A stretch of 64,000 bases of DNA from JAIESQ01 sp964495375 (GCA_964495375.1 CAZBWM010000014.1:39990-103989), one strand, 5' to 3'. Shown: positions 53,647-63,332, counted from the stretch's first letter. Notes: generated from the sequence alone by a model not told the origin. Numbers and translations are program-made.

Positions 53647-55137
53647 TCACGATCCCTCCGCGGAGTTTAACGCTTCGCGGGCGAGTTTCGACGTTGGATC
53701 GATACGCAGTGCTTCGCGAAAGTGGTCGATGGCTTCGGCCTTTTGTCCACGCCCGATGAGAATCACGCCCAGAAAGTGATGTGCCTTCGAGTGCTTCGGG
53801 TTGAGGCGAAGTGTTTCTCGCAATTGCTTCTCCGCGTCTTCAAACTTGCGATCGTTGAGCAGGCAGGCGGCCAGGTTGAAATGCAAGGCGTGATGCGTTG
53901 GCAGCAAGTCCAATCCCTCGCGAAACAGTTTACTGGCCTCGCCGAATTTCTTTTGCTGGAACATGGCGATGCCTTGCGCTTGCTTCTCCTGCGCCAAATC
54001 CGCGGTCGTCACAGCGTCGTAGCGATGGCCGCGCCGGCGAATAATCGTGGCTTCGAGGATGCGATCGGGATCGAAGAGCGAGTTGGGTTCTTGCGCGTCG
54101 TATCGGCGTAGTCGCGTCGCGACATCCATGCCCTCGATCACTCGGCCAAACACCGTTTGCTTGCCGTCGAGCCCCTTGGCCCGCGTCGGGCGCAGGGTAA
54201 TGAAAAACTGCGAGCCGTTGGTGCGCTTGGACAAAGGCACCATGCTGATGGCGCCGCGTAGATGCGGACGGACATGCGCCGGATCGTTTTCGAAGAGCGT
54301 CTCGTACCCCGGCCCCCCCTGCCCGTCGCTGGTGGGAGAGCCCGACATGGCGCCAAAGCCCGAGATCACGCGATGGAAGGCCAGCCCATCGAAGAATCCG
54401 TCGGCGACCAACCCCAAGAAGCTGGAAACCGTATTGGGTGTGTCGTCCTCGAATAGTTCGAGCACGATGTCGCCGCGCGTGGTGTGCAAGCGCATGCGCG
54501 GCAGATCGCCTTTGGCTTCGTCCGCGGCCCGGCGAGCCAGTTCCGCATCGATGACCACGCGACGCTGCGGGATTTCTTCGAGCAATTGTCGGCCATAAGG
54601 ATTGAGCGCGTTTTTATCGAAGGCTAAGCGGAGATACTTTTCGGCATCATCCAGTCGATCCAGTTCGTGCGCCGATTGCCCAGCAATGTTGTAAACCTCG
54701 GCACGCGGAAAATCGTGGGCAATCAGCGTTTCAGCAAGGCCGAGAGAATCCTCGAACTTATCGCCGTCGAAAAACAGCACCGCCAACGTAATCATCAACT
54801 CGGAAACCTCGGCATCGGCCGGATTGGCGGCATACGCCTTTTTCAGCACTGGCACCAACTCGCGCAGCACGCGCTCCGAATCTTCGAGTACCTTGCCATA
54901 CTCCTCCCGCACCACTTTACGGTTCTCAGGGTTGCTGGCGAGAAACCGCGTGCGCAGTTCTTGCATGTGCCGCGCCAGTTGCCGCCAGGGCTTGATTGCC
55001 TGGTCGAATTCCTGACGCGCGGCGATCGCTTCGGCCGTGGGCGCGGCCGCCTCGGGGGCAGCATTCTCATCCGCCGACGCACCGGTGCCGATCGACCAGG
55101 CACCTGCCAAGAGCACAACAACCATCCAACGTCGCAT
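53647..55137 (-). CDS. Secreted peptidyl-prolyl isomerase (cyclophilin) with TPR repeats
   Basis: 496 residues from ATG 55137, which has GAGG nine bases upstream. Signal peptide: RRWMVVVLLAGAWSIGTGASA. Residues about 50-200 are helical TPR-like, then a cyclophilin domain about 215-385 ('TTRGDIVLELFEDDTPNTVSSFLGLV', 'FDGLAFHRVISGF', 'GGPGYETLFENDPAHVRPHLRGAISMV', 'TNGSQFFITLRPTRAKGLDGKQTVFGRVIEGMDV'). The C-terminus returns to TPR repeats ('KQAQGIAMFQQKKFGEASKLFREGLDLLPTHHALHFNLAACLL'). The usual GGDPTGTG loop is GSPTSDG, so activity may differ. Probably a periplasmic folding helper. The DUF1501 gene is 47 bases upstream. Confidence 0.88.
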   Translation of the reverse strand: MRRWMVVVLLAGAWSIGTGASADENAAPEAAAPTAEAIAARQEFDQAIKPWRQLARHMQELRTRFLASNPENRKVVREEYGKVLEDSERVLRELVPVLKKAYAANPADAEVSELMITLAVLFFDGDKFEDSLGLAETLIAHDFPRAEVYNIAGQSAHELDRLDDAEKYLRLAFDKNALNPYGRQLLEEIPQRRVVIDAELARRAADEAKGDLPRMRLHTTRGDIVLELFEDDTPNTVSSFLGLVADGFFDGLAFHRVISGFGAMSGSPTSDGQGGPGYETLFENDPAHVRPHLRGAISMVPLSKRTNGSQFFITLRPTRAKGLDGKQTVFGRVIEGMDVATRLRRYDAQEPNSLFDPDRILEATIIRRRGHRYDAVTTADLAQEKQAQGIAMFQQKKFGEASKLFREGLDLLPTHHALHFNLAACLLNDRKFEDAEKQLRETLRLNPKHSKAHHFLGVILIGRGQKAEAIDHFREALRIDPTSKLAREALNSAEGS

Positions 55138-55184
55138 AACGAGCATCCTCGCTGGCCCCCACCAATGAAAGGCTCGGTCCATTA

Positions 55185-56630
55185 TCAAGAAGCGATTTCG
55201 TGAACGACCCGACCGTAGACATCGGTCAGGCGAAACTGCCGTCCACTGTAGCCAAAAGTAAGCTCCGTGTGATCAATTCCCAACAAGTGCAGCAACGTGG
55301 CATGAAGGTCGTGGATGTGGACTTCGGTTCCCGGCAAGGCAAAGTACCCATACTCGTCGGTGCCGCCATAGGTAACCCCGCCACGCACGCCGCCGCCTGC
55401 CAGCCACATCGTAAAGCCATACGGGTTATGGTCGCGCCCATCCTTGCCGGCTGCCTGTTCTTGGGCCATCGGGGTGCGTCCAAACTCACCCCCCCAAAGC
55501 ACGACTGTCTCCTCGAGCAACCCGCGGGACGCCAGGTCGGCCAACAGACCAGCGATTGGCTGGTCCACCGCCAGTGCATTGCTGCGATGGTGTTCGACCA
55601 GAAACGAGTGCTGGTCCCAGCGATTGTGGTCGGGCAACTTCGGCGGAAGCAATTGCACGAAGCGCACACCCCGTTCGATCATCCGGCGGGCCAGCAAGCA
55701 CTGGCGCCCGAATGCTGCCGTCTGAGGCCGATCAATGCCGTAGAGTCGCAAAGTGCCCTGCGTCTCGTCTTCCAGATTTGTCAGCGCCGGCACCGCCGAT
55801 TGCATGCGAAAGGCTTGCTCATAACTGGCGACCAGCGCCTCGTACGGGTCGTGCTCTCCCTCGCCTGCGGCCTGGTGCCGGCTGAGCCGCTGGGCCAACC
55901 CCAGCTTCGATTTCTGCAACTCGGCCGTCGGTTCGACACGGGTTAAGTCGGCAATCGGCGATCGACCTTGGCGAAACAACGTGGCCTGATTGCGCACCGG
56001 CAGAAAGCCCGCGCCGAAGCAATCCTCGCCCCCCAGTGGAATGTTGCCGCTGTCGAGCACGATGAAACCAGGGAGCTCTTCCGATTCGACCCCCAACCCG
56101 TAGCTGATCCAAGCCCCCATGCTCGGTCGCCCGGGCATGCCGAACCCCGTGTGCAGGCAGAAGTTCGCCGCCGTATGTTCCGAATGATCCGAAACCATCG
56201 ATCGCACAAAGGCCAGGCGATCGACATGCCGGGCAATATGCGGGAACAACTCGCTGACGTCCGCCCCGCACTCGCCATGCTTGGCAAATCCGAAAGGCGA
56301 TTTGAGCACCCGTTTGCCAATGTGAAATTGCGTTGCCGGAGTATTGATCTTGATCGGCTGACCGTGCTCTTTTGCCAGTCGCGGCTTGGGATCAAACGTG
56401 TCAATCTGCGAAGGACCGCCGTCCATGTACAGGAAGATAACGTGCTTTGCGCGACCCCCCGTCCTTGATGTGGCACGCGGCGGGGCACCAGTTTGCGGAG
56501 TGCCGCTGGGGCGCGCGCAAGAGGTCAGCCCGGCCAGCGCCAGGCCCCCAAAGCCATTGGCCCAGTGATGCAGAAAGCGGCGCCGAGAAAGCGGTCGCTC
56601 AACGTGCTCGAAATTGCCGCCGGATGACAT
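55185..56630 (-). CDS. DUF1501 family Tat-exported protein
   Basis: 481 residues. Twin-arginine signal: SRRRFLHHWANGFGGLALAGLTSC, with a lipobox-like Cys. Core: 'HVIFLYMDGGPSQIDTFDPKPRLAKEHGQP', 'FVRSMVSDHSEHTAANFCLHTGF', 'GRPSMGAWISYGLG', 'VVLWGGEFGRTPMAQEQAAGKDGRDHNPYGFTMWLAGGGVRGGVTYGGTDEYGYFALPGTEVHIHDLHATLLHLLG', all classic planctomycete DUF1501. The fold is related to alkaline phosphatase and the HDLH/HNP residues fit metal binding. Pairs with the PSD1 gene 118 bases upstream on the same strand. Confidence 0.95.
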   Translation of the reverse strand: MSSGGNFEHVERPLSRRRFLHHWANGFGGLALAGLTSCARPSGTPQTGAPPRATSRTGGRAKHVIFLYMDGGPSQIDTFDPKPRLAKEHGQPIKINTPATQFHIGKRVLKSPFGFAKHGECGADVSELFPHIARHVDRLAFVRSMVSDHSEHTAANFCLHTGFGMPGRPSMGAWISYGLGVESEELPGFIVLDSGNIPLGGEDCFGAGFLPVRNQATLFRQGRSPIADLTRVEPTAELQKSKLGLAQRLSRHQAAGEGEHDPYEALVASYEQAFRMQSAVPALTNLEDETQGTLRLYGIDRPQTAAFGRQCLLARRMIERGVRFVQLLPPKLPDHNRWDQHSFLVEHHRSNALAVDQPIAGLLADLASRGLLEETVVLWGGEFGRTPMAQEQAAGKDGRDHNPYGFTMWLAGGGVRGGVTYGGTDEYGYFALPGTEVHIHDLHATLLHLLGIDHTELTFGYSGRQFRLTDVYGRVVHEIAS

Positions 56631-56748
56631 GATGATTCGATTCTAAAGCGCCCCGACGACGGTTTCTATCGCTGTCGGACGGAGAAAACGCCACTGCCGA
56701 CCAGCGCCCCGTCGACACGGCTCTAACCGCGGAACCCGCGGAACGCCA

Positions 56749-59700
56749 CTAACGCAAAAGCTGAAACTCCGGCAACATGAATAGGGTATGGGCAAGATCG
56801 GACCAGGCAGCGGCGTCGGGCGATTTCGCACGATCGGCCGTCGCGCGGGCCGCCCGCTGAGCCACCAGAAAGGCCAGCGCTTCGTTCAACTCGAATTCGT
56901 CCGGCGGACGCCCCAACGCAGCCTCGAACATCCGCCGAACTTTGTCCGCCGGCTCGCCTGCCGCGGCCCATTCGCGGGCTCCCCACACTTGGGCCTGCTG
57001 CACCACAAAGGAGTTGTTCATCAGCGACATTGCCTGCGCCGGCACGATCGCTTGAATTCGTTGGCCCGTGGCGTTCAAAGGGCGCGGAAAGTTGAAAACC
57101 GCCAACAGCGGATTGAGGTGGTTGCGTCGAATTTCGAGATAAATGCTGCGGCGCCGGTTGCCATCCAAGGGGCCCGACACTTTCGGCAGATCGTGGCCGT
57201 CCATGTACGGTGTCAGATGCAGCTTGACGCTCGGCCCGAACGTCGAGGCATCCAAGTTCTCGGCCGCAGCGAGCATGGCATCCCGCAGGCACTCGGCGTC
57301 GAGCCGCCGCACCGGCATATGGTGCAACAACCGATTCTCCGGGTCGCGTTGCCGGGCCTCGAACGTCGTCTGGTTCCCCTGGTGGTAGGTCGCCGACAGA
57401 ACAATCAGTCGGTGCAGATCCTTGATCGACCAGTTCGACGCCACCAGCCGGCTCGCGAGATAGTCGAGTAACTCGGGCTGGGCAGGTCGCTCGCCCATCT
57501 CCCCGAAATTGTCCGGCGTGCCCACAAGGCCACGGCCAAAGTAGTGCAGCCAGATTCGATTGGCGAGCACGCGCGGGGTGAGCGGGTTTCGCGGCGAAGC
57601 AACCCACTCCGCCAACTCCGTTCTGCCACTGCCCACGAGCGTCGCCGGATGGTTCTCGAGCGCAGTCACGCAACTCAGAAACCCGCGTGGGACAAGTTCG
57701 CCCGGGTGCGAAGCCTCGCCACGCTCTTGAATCGCGACGTCGTGCGGCGCGGCGTCGCAAGCGACGATGGCAATCGCCGAGGGGCCCAGTTCGCGCTCGA
57801 GGGTTGCGCGGCGCTCCTGCAATTCACGAGCACGGTTTTGCTCGGCGGGCGGCAAATTCGCGACAACGTCCCCAGTGCCGGCGCTTAGCAGCGGAACATC
57901 CGATCTCAGTCCCCAGCAGGCGATCGCGGTTGTCGCGGGAACGGCGTTGCGGGCGTGCGCGTCGCGATGCAATCTCAGATCACGCAGCACCAACTGCTGA
58001 TAGCGGGCCGCCAACGCTGCGGGCGTTGTCACGGCCGGCGATAGCAGCTCTTGCCAAACCAACGGGCTGGCGACAACCGCAGGTGGCGTATCGGCGAATT
58101 GGATTTCATCGACCAGGAGGAAGCCGTCGTGCGACGCCGATTCATCGACGATCTCGAGGAACACCTCGCGATCGAGCAACTCGTGCACGTCGAAGTAACG
58201 CTGCTCGAGTTGGCGATCGCCACGACCGGTTTGCGTCAGCAGTCCAAGTGGCTGCCCGTTCACCACCAGGCTGATCCGGCAACTCGCCGCGTCGTTGGCC
58301 CCCGCGATGCGAAACCAGATGAAGGGGCGTTTGATTTTGAATTTGGGGCTCGTCAAGCGACCTGTCAGCTTGCCCGACACCTGTCCGCTCGCAGCAAGGC
58401 CGGCGCCGGTGGCGCCGCTGCACACGCCCGGCGACGTCTTCACCGGCGCGGCGCCAAACGCGGCTCCAGTCACGTCCCAGTTGTCGAAGCCCGCTTGGTC
58501 GAAGCTGGCGAACACCTCGGGCGGAGATTTAACGGCGGGCCCCCCCGGCGCCACGTCTGGTGCGGGGACCGCGGCGCTGGGATCGCGAGCAATGGTCGCC
58601 AACTGCTGCGCGAAGTCATGCGAGTCGGCCGCAACTAACCTTCTCCACAGCCAGAGGAAATTGCTCGGGGCGTCATTTGCCGCGTCAACCTGACCGACCA
58701 GTCGCTCAAGTTGCTGCTCATCGAGCGAGTGCCGCTGGGCGACCTGTTGGCTCATGGCGGTGCGGCGGCCCGGTTCGGCCTGGAGAACTTCACGCGCCGC
58801 CAGCAGCAGGTCGGCGAGCCGCTCGGCGCCGGCGAGCCGCGCGGCAAGCTCGCCGCCCGCTGTGAGCGAGGTCAGCTCCTCGTCGATCTGGGTTATCTCG
58901 GCGCAGTCCACCGCGAGCTGCGTTTGGCGACTCGGGCTATCGACGCAGGTTTGCCGCTTATCCGAGCTGTAGAGTAAGCCGGCTAACGCGTAGTAGTCGG
59001 CCGTCGGAATCGGATCAAACTTGTGATCGTGACAGCGAGCGCAGGCCAGCGTGAGTCCCAGGAACGCCTTACCAAATACATCGAGCTGATTCTCGATTTG
59101 ATTGGCACGGTCCTGTCGCTCATCGACCGGGGTGTTTTGCACTTCACCCAGATACCAGAAACCGGAGCCGATCGGGGCCAGTCGCGTGAGCCCATCGGCA
59201 CTGGTGCGCTGCGCTTCCTGCGGGATCAAGTCGCCGGCGATTTGTTCGCGAACAAAATCGTCGAACGGCAAATCGCGATTGAACGCCTCGATGACGTAGT
59301 CGCGATAGCGAAACGCGTTCGGCTTATCGACGTCGAACTCATGGCCATCCGTCTCGGCATAGCGCACCACGTCGAGCCAATGTCTCGCCCAGCGCTCGCC
59401 ATAATGCGGGCTGGCCAGCAAGCGCTCGACAAGGCGGCTGTCCGCATCGGCAGCTTCATCGTTGAGATAATCGTCAATCTCCGCGGCCGTGGGGGGCAAG
59501 CCGATCAGGTCGAACGTCACGCGACGAAGGAAGCTCCGCCGATCCGTCGGCGGGGCAGGATGCAAGCCGGCCTGCTCCAACCGCGAGAGCACAAAGCGGT
59601 CGAGATCGTTCTTCGGCCACGATTGATCGTGCACCGCCGGCACTGGCGGATCGCCGACCGGCTGTAGAGCCCAGTCGCCTGGCATCGTTGCTTCAGCGGT

Positions 59701-60216
59701 GTTGTTGTTCGCCTCGTCGCCCGCCGTCTTGCCAGCGACCTCATGAGTCGTCGCGGTCCAGGCCGCGCCCGCAGCGATCCAGATCGCGAAATCGTCCACG
59801 GTCTCCGCCGCAAGCGATTCTTTGGGAGGCATCTTGATCGGCGCATCAGAGAGCCGACGAATGGCCTTCAGCAACAAACTGGCATCGGGGTCACCGGGCA
59901 CAACGGCCGGTCCGCGGCGACCACCCCGCAGCATGCCGTCGCGAGTCGCCAGGTCGAGACCACCCTTGTTCTTGGCCCCCTGGGCATGGCATGAATGGCA
60001 CGACTGCGAGAGCACAGGCCGGATGCGGCGCTCGAAAAACTCCACCGCCGCCGCATCATCCCCAGCAGCCGCGACCTTGGCTGGTTCGCCGGTGCTTGCG
60101 GCCCCGCCCGCAGCCGCGGCCTGTTGTGCGGAAATGCACATCGGCCAGGCCAGCCATGCGCAGCCGCCGGCAACCGTCAGCATCAAGATTCGTTGCAGTT
60201 TCGACACGAGATCCAA
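56749..60216 (-). CDS. PSD1 and planctomycete cytochrome C domain protein
   Basis: 1,155 residues, from a TTG at 60216 (ATG 60183 is an alternative). N-terminal signal-like region. A c-type heme motif 'CHSCHAQG' (about 73-80) in 'RIRPVLSQSCHSCHAQGAKNKGGLDL' marks PSCyt1. The DUF1549/PSCyt2 region reads 'DLDRFVLSRLEQAGLHPAPPTDRRSFLRRVTFDLIGLPPT' and 'LTLACARCHDHKFDPIPTADYYALAGLLY' with a second CxxCH-like site. A beta-sandwich follows (about 560-700). The C-terminal PSD1/DUF1553 domain has 'LAEWVASPRNPLTPRVLANRIWLHYFGRGLVGTPDNFGEMGERP'. Found throughout Planctomycetes, probably periplasmic electron-transfer/oxidative degradation protein. Head of the gene group running to 53647. Confidence 0.96.
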   Translation of the reverse strand: MDLVSKLQRILMLTVAGGCAWLAWPMCISAQQAAAAGGAASTGEPAKVAAAGDDAAAVEFFERRIRPVLSQSCHSCHAQGAKNKGGLDLATRDGMLRGGRRGPAVVPGDPDASLLLKAIRRLSDAPIKMPPKESLAAETVDDFAIWIAAGAAWTATTHEVAGKTAGDEANNNTAEATMPGDWALQPVGDPPVPAVHDQSWPKNDLDRFVLSRLEQAGLHPAPPTDRRSFLRRVTFDLIGLPPTAAEIDDYLNDEAADADSRLVERLLASPHYGERWARHWLDVVRYAETDGHEFDVDKPNAFRYRDYVIEAFNRDLPFDDFVREQIAGDLIPQEAQRTSADGLTRLAPIGSGFWYLGEVQNTPVDERQDRANQIENQLDVFGKAFLGLTLACARCHDHKFDPIPTADYYALAGLLYSSDKRQTCVDSPSRQTQLAVDCAEITQIDEELTSLTAGGELAARLAGAERLADLLLAAREVLQAEPGRRTAMSQQVAQRHSLDEQQLERLVGQVDAANDAPSNFLWLWRRLVAADSHDFAQQLATIARDPSAAVPAPDVAPGGPAVKSPPEVFASFDQAGFDNWDVTGAAFGAAPVKTSPGVCSGATGAGLAASGQVSGKLTGRLTSPKFKIKRPFIWFRIAGANDAASCRISLVVNGQPLGLLTQTGRGDRQLEQRYFDVHELLDREVFLEIVDESASHDGFLLVDEIQFADTPPAVVASPLVWQELLSPAVTTPAALAARYQQLVLRDLRLHRDAHARNAVPATTAIACWGLRSDVPLLSAGTGDVVANLPPAEQNRARELQERRATLERELGPSAIAIVACDAAPHDVAIQERGEASHPGELVPRGFLSCVTALENHPATLVGSGRTELAEWVASPRNPLTPRVLANRIWLHYFGRGLVGTPDNFGEMGERPAQPELLDYLASRLVASNWSIKDLHRLIVLSATYHQGNQTTFEARQRDPENRLLHHMPVRRLDAECLRDAMLAAAENLDASTFGPSVKLHLTPYMDGHDLPKVSGPLDGNRRRSIYLEIRRNHLNPLLAVFNFPRPLNATGQRIQAIVPAQAMSLMNNSFVVQQAQVWGAREWAAAGEPADKVRRMFEAALGRPPDEFELNEALAFLVAQRAARATADRAKSPDAAAWSDLAHTLFMLPEFQLLR

Positions 60217-60472
60217 GATCGCGGATGAGGAGACGGTTGCCCCGGGCCGGCAGGGCCGCTGCGCCCAATTTCAGTGTACCTGCCTAGGCACGGTTGCTGT
60301 ACGGTTTTCGGGCGGGCAAGTTCGCGATTCGCCGCGATAAATCCACGATAGTCATGGCGGTTTCGGCCCGCGAATGCGGGGGTTAGAATCGGTCTTGGGA
60401 ACGGCTCTCGTTTCATTCGCGGCTCGCTCGACGGGCGAGCTCGCGTTCTTGGTACCGGGGACGGTCGATCGA
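60217..60472. promoter_or_regulatory. Divergent promoter region
   Basis: Between the divergently oriented PSD1 gene and the redoxin/monooxygenase gene. No further gene fits; both promoters should lie here, but no clear consensus was picked out. Confidence 0.35.
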
Positions 60473-62401
60473 ATGCCACGTGCGCCGCGAATCATCGCTA
60501 TCGCGCTGCTCTTATTGGCAGGTTCGTTCGCCCGCGCAGGCGACCCGGCCCCCCCGCAATCGATCGAGAACTTCACGCTTCTCGACTACCGGGGGCAGGC
60601 CATTTCGCTGGCCGACTTTGCCGACAGCAAGCTCGTGGTCGTGGCCTTTCTGGGCACCGAATGCCCGCTCGCTCGATTGTACGCGCCGCGACTGGCCGAG
60701 TTGGCCGAGCGCTACGAAAGCCGGGGCGTAAAGTTCCTGGGCGTTGATTCCAATCGGCAGGATTCGCTGACGGAAATCCTGCATGCGGCCCGCACGCTGG
60801 GGATTTCCTTTCCGCTGCTCAAAGACGCTGGCAATCGAGTCGCCGATCAGTTCGGCGCCGCGCGAACGCCAGAAGTCTTCGTGCTCGACGACCAGCGGCA
60901 CGTGCGCTATCGCGGCCGCATCGACGACCAGTACGAAGTCGGTATCCAGCGCTCGGCGGCCCGACGCCACGATCTTGCCGAAGCGCTCGACGAACTGCTC
61001 AGCGGGCGCGAGGTCAGCGTGTCGGTCACGGCCGCACCGGGCTGCTTGATCGGCCGGGTGCTCAGTGCGGTCGAACCCGCGGGTGGCAATTCAAAGGTAA
61101 TCACCTGGTCGGGACAAGTGGCCGCTATCTTTCAGCGCCATTGCCAAGAGTGCCATCGCGCCGGCGAGGTCGCGCCGTTTCCGCTGATGACCTATGCCGA
61201 CATTCAGGGCTGGGAGGAAATGATCCGCGAAGTGCTCCAGGAGCGGCGCATGCCTCCCTGGGGAGCCGATCCGAACTTTGGCCACTTCATCAACGACAAC
61301 AGCCTTAGCGACGAAGAACGCTCGCAACTCGTAGCCTGGCTCGATGCCGGCGCGCCCGAGGGAGATCCGGCCAAGACTCCCGCGCCCCCAACGTTTCCCC
61401 AGGGCTGGCACATCCCCGGGCCTGACCAGATCGTTTACATGAGCCCACAACCCTTCGCGGTGCCGGCCGAAGGAGCAGTCGCTTATCAGTGGTTCTACGT
61501 CGATCCCGGTTTTCGCGAAGGCAAATGGCTGCGGGCGACCGAATGCCGGCCCGGCAATCCGCGCGTCGTGCATCACATCACGGTTTACTTCAAGCCGCCG
61601 GGGCGGCACTGGGAACTAAAGCTCGGCGACCGCATCAACCTGGTAGGCGGGTTCACGCCCGGGCAGCGCCCGGCGCACGGCGTGGCAAATCCACCGTGCA
61701 TTTACGTGCCTGCCGGATCGCAGCTTGTGTTTGAAGTCCATTACACGCCAGTCGGCACGATCGAACTCGACCGCAGTTGTATTGGGTTGTCATTCGCCGA
61801 TCCGGCCGAAGTCAAAGAGCAACTGCACTACGTGCTGGCCGCCAATACCGACTTCACGATTCCGCCGGAGAGCGCCGACCACGTTGTCGAGTCGTCGTAC
61901 ACGATGCCCGAGACCGGCGATTTGGTCTTCCTCAACCCGCACATGCATCTCCGCGGCAAGTCGTTTCGTTACGAGGCTCGCTACCCCAGTGGCGAGACCG
62001 AAACGCTGCTAAGCGTCCCGCGATACGACTTCAATTGGCAGTCGGTCTACGTGCTGCGCGAACCGAAAGAATTGCCGGCCGGCACGACGATCCACTGCGT
62101 GGCCCATTTTGATAACTCGGCGGATAACCCGGCCAACCCCGATCCCCAGGCTGCGGTTCGCTGGGGCGATCAAACCTGGGAAGAAATGATGATCGGCGCG
62201 CTGGCCTTCGCAACGCCCAAACGCCCAACGCCGTTCGTGGCGTCGCAAGCAACCACCAGCGGTGATCGCGTTGCGCGCTACCTGATTGCCGCCGTGGTGC
62301 TGATTGTCATTGGCGCGGCCCTGGGATTTTGGCGACTCCGCGCACGCCATTCGCACGGTGGACGAAGAGATCGTGCGTTCGCCTCGACGTCGCGGCCATG
62401 A
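60473..62401 (+). CDS. Redoxin-cytochrome-copper monooxygenase fusion protein
   Basis: 642 residues from ATG 60473 (a longer frame from 60374 is unsupported). Signal peptide: RIIAIALLLLAGSFARAG. Redoxin domain (about 25-190): 'FTLLDYRGQAISLADFADSKLVVVAFLGTECPLARLYAPRLAELA'; only one Cys is in the active loop (ECPLARL). A heme c site 'CQECH' at about 225 follows. The C-terminal part matches ascorbate-dependent type II copper monooxygenases: 'RVVHHITVYFKPPG' (about 364) and 'LNPHMHLRGKSFRYEARYPSG' (about 489). A final membrane helix (about 600-620) anchors the protein. Typical of planctomycete envelope proteins. Divergent from PSD1. Confidence 0.88.
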   Translation: MPRAPRIIAIALLLLAGSFARAGDPAPPQSIENFTLLDYRGQAISLADFADSKLVVVAFLGTECPLARLYAPRLAELAERYESRGVKFLGVDSNRQDSLTEILHAARTLGISFPLLKDAGNRVADQFGAARTPEVFVLDDQRHVRYRGRIDDQYEVGIQRSAARRHDLAEALDELLSGREVSVSVTAAPGCLIGRVLSAVEPAGGNSKVITWSGQVAAIFQRHCQECHRAGEVAPFPLMTYADIQGWEEMIREVLQERRMPPWGADPNFGHFINDNSLSDEERSQLVAWLDAGAPEGDPAKTPAPPTFPQGWHIPGPDQIVYMSPQPFAVPAEGAVAYQWFYVDPGFREGKWLRATECRPGNPRVVHHITVYFKPPGRHWELKLGDRINLVGGFTPGQRPAHGVANPPCIYVPAGSQLVFEVHYTPVGTIELDRSCIGLSFADPAEVKEQLHYVLAANTDFTIPPESADHVVESSYTMPETGDLVFLNPHMHLRGKSFRYEARYPSGETETLLSVPRYDFNWQSVYVLREPKELPAGTTIHCVAHFDNSADNPANPDPQAAVRWGDQTWEEMMIGALAFATPKRPTPFVASQATTSGDRVARYLIAAVVLIVIGAALGFWRLRARHSHGGRRDRAFASTSRP

Positions 62402-62430
62402 AGCGCAACGGGTCGGCGCAGGCAGTGGCA

Positions 62431-62536
62431 TAGTAGCGGCCGCGAAATAACTTCTCCCTAGTTACCTCTCCCCTTGCGGGAGAGGGTAGGGTGAGGGGGC
62501 AAAGAGTATTGGAAGTTATTTCGCGTCAGTTCCTTA
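62431..62536. repeat. 106-bp MITE-like element with terminal inverted repeats, copy 2
   Basis: GCGGCCGCGAAATAACTTC at the left and GAAGTTATTTCGCGTCAGTTCC at the right bracket CCTCTCCCCTTGCGGGAGAGG and TAGGGTGAGGGG. Same size and layout as 9234-9340. Confidence 0.85.
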
Positions 62537-62585
62537 GATTGTTCTTGGTTCCGGTTGCTCACTTTCGGTCAAAAAGGCGCCAGCC

Positions 62586-63092
62586 ATGGATCTCGAAGCT
62601 CGGCTTCTCCGTTTGGAACGAGGTGTTCGCCGCCTCAAACTCGTCGTCGCGATGCTGCTTTTGCTGGCGCCGGTTTCCGCGCTGACGACGTACGGCATCA
62701 TGCGGCGCTGGCCCGACGGCGAACATGGCCCCGCGGCGGTCAAAGCGTGGTTTGATCGCGGTCCCAGCAAGCACCTGGTCACGGCGCAGCGCGTGCTGCT
62801 GGTCGACGCCAACGGGATCACTCGCGGCAAACTCGCCTGCGAGTCCGACGGTGTCGGCTTGCGACTCCTCGACGGCAACGAGCGCCTGCGGGCCAGCCTC
62901 GACGTGACGACCGCGGGGCCGGGCCTGACGCTTTTCGACGATGGCGGACGACTTCGCGCGGTGCTGCAAGTGGGGCGTGAAGGGCCCTATCTGGCAGTAA
63001 CCGACGAGCACGGCACAGAGCTCTTCGCGGCCCCCGCGGCGGCCGTTGCGAACACCGCGCCCGGCACACCCGCGGAATCGACGGAGAAGTGA
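62586..63092 (+). CDS. Hypothetical anchored protein
   Basis: 168 residues. The N-terminus is a short coiled coil (DLEARLLRLERGVRRL) and one membrane helix (LVVAMLLLLAPVSALTTYGI). The outer part has two repeat-like units, 'RVLLVDANGITRGKLACESDGVGLRLLDGNERLRASL' and 'TLFDDGGRLRAVLQVGREGPYLAVTDEHGTELFA', resembling short beta-helical or strand-turn repeats. No family recognised. It is probably exported and faces the periplasm. It lies 50 bases after a MITE-like element. Confidence 0.6.
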   Translation: MDLEARLLRLERGVRRLKLVVAMLLLLAPVSALTTYGIMRRWPDGEHGPAAVKAWFDRGPSKHLVTAQRVLLVDANGITRGKLACESDGVGLRLLDGNERLRASLDVTTAGPGLTLFDDGGRLRAVLQVGREGPYLAVTDEHGTELFAAPAAAVANTAPGTPAESTEK

Positions 63093-63143
63093 GCGGCGAT
63101 CGAGTTCGACGTATACAACCAGCGATCAGCGGGTAGTGGGTAG

Positions 63144-63266
63144 TGGGTCACTTTGAAAATATTGGAATACGCACCGTGTGCCACCGGCTCCGCCCGTGCC
63201 GTATTTTACGGCGTGCCGCAGCAGCAGCACGGGCAGAGCCCAATGGTCTCGACACAAGTCCGCTAG
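63144..63266. repeat. Outer module of the composite repeat, inverted copy
   Basis: GGGTCACTTTGAA, CGTGTGCCACCGGCTCCGCCC, GGGCAGAGCCCAATGGTCTCG and CCGCTAGCGGG. In combination with 63611-63704 it forms inverted ends of a roughly 560-bp block. Confidence 0.7.
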
Positions 63267-63332
63267 CGGGTGGGTAGAGGACGACGATGTGACGAGATGC
63301 CGTCGGAATGGGTGTGACACGAGCAAGGATTT

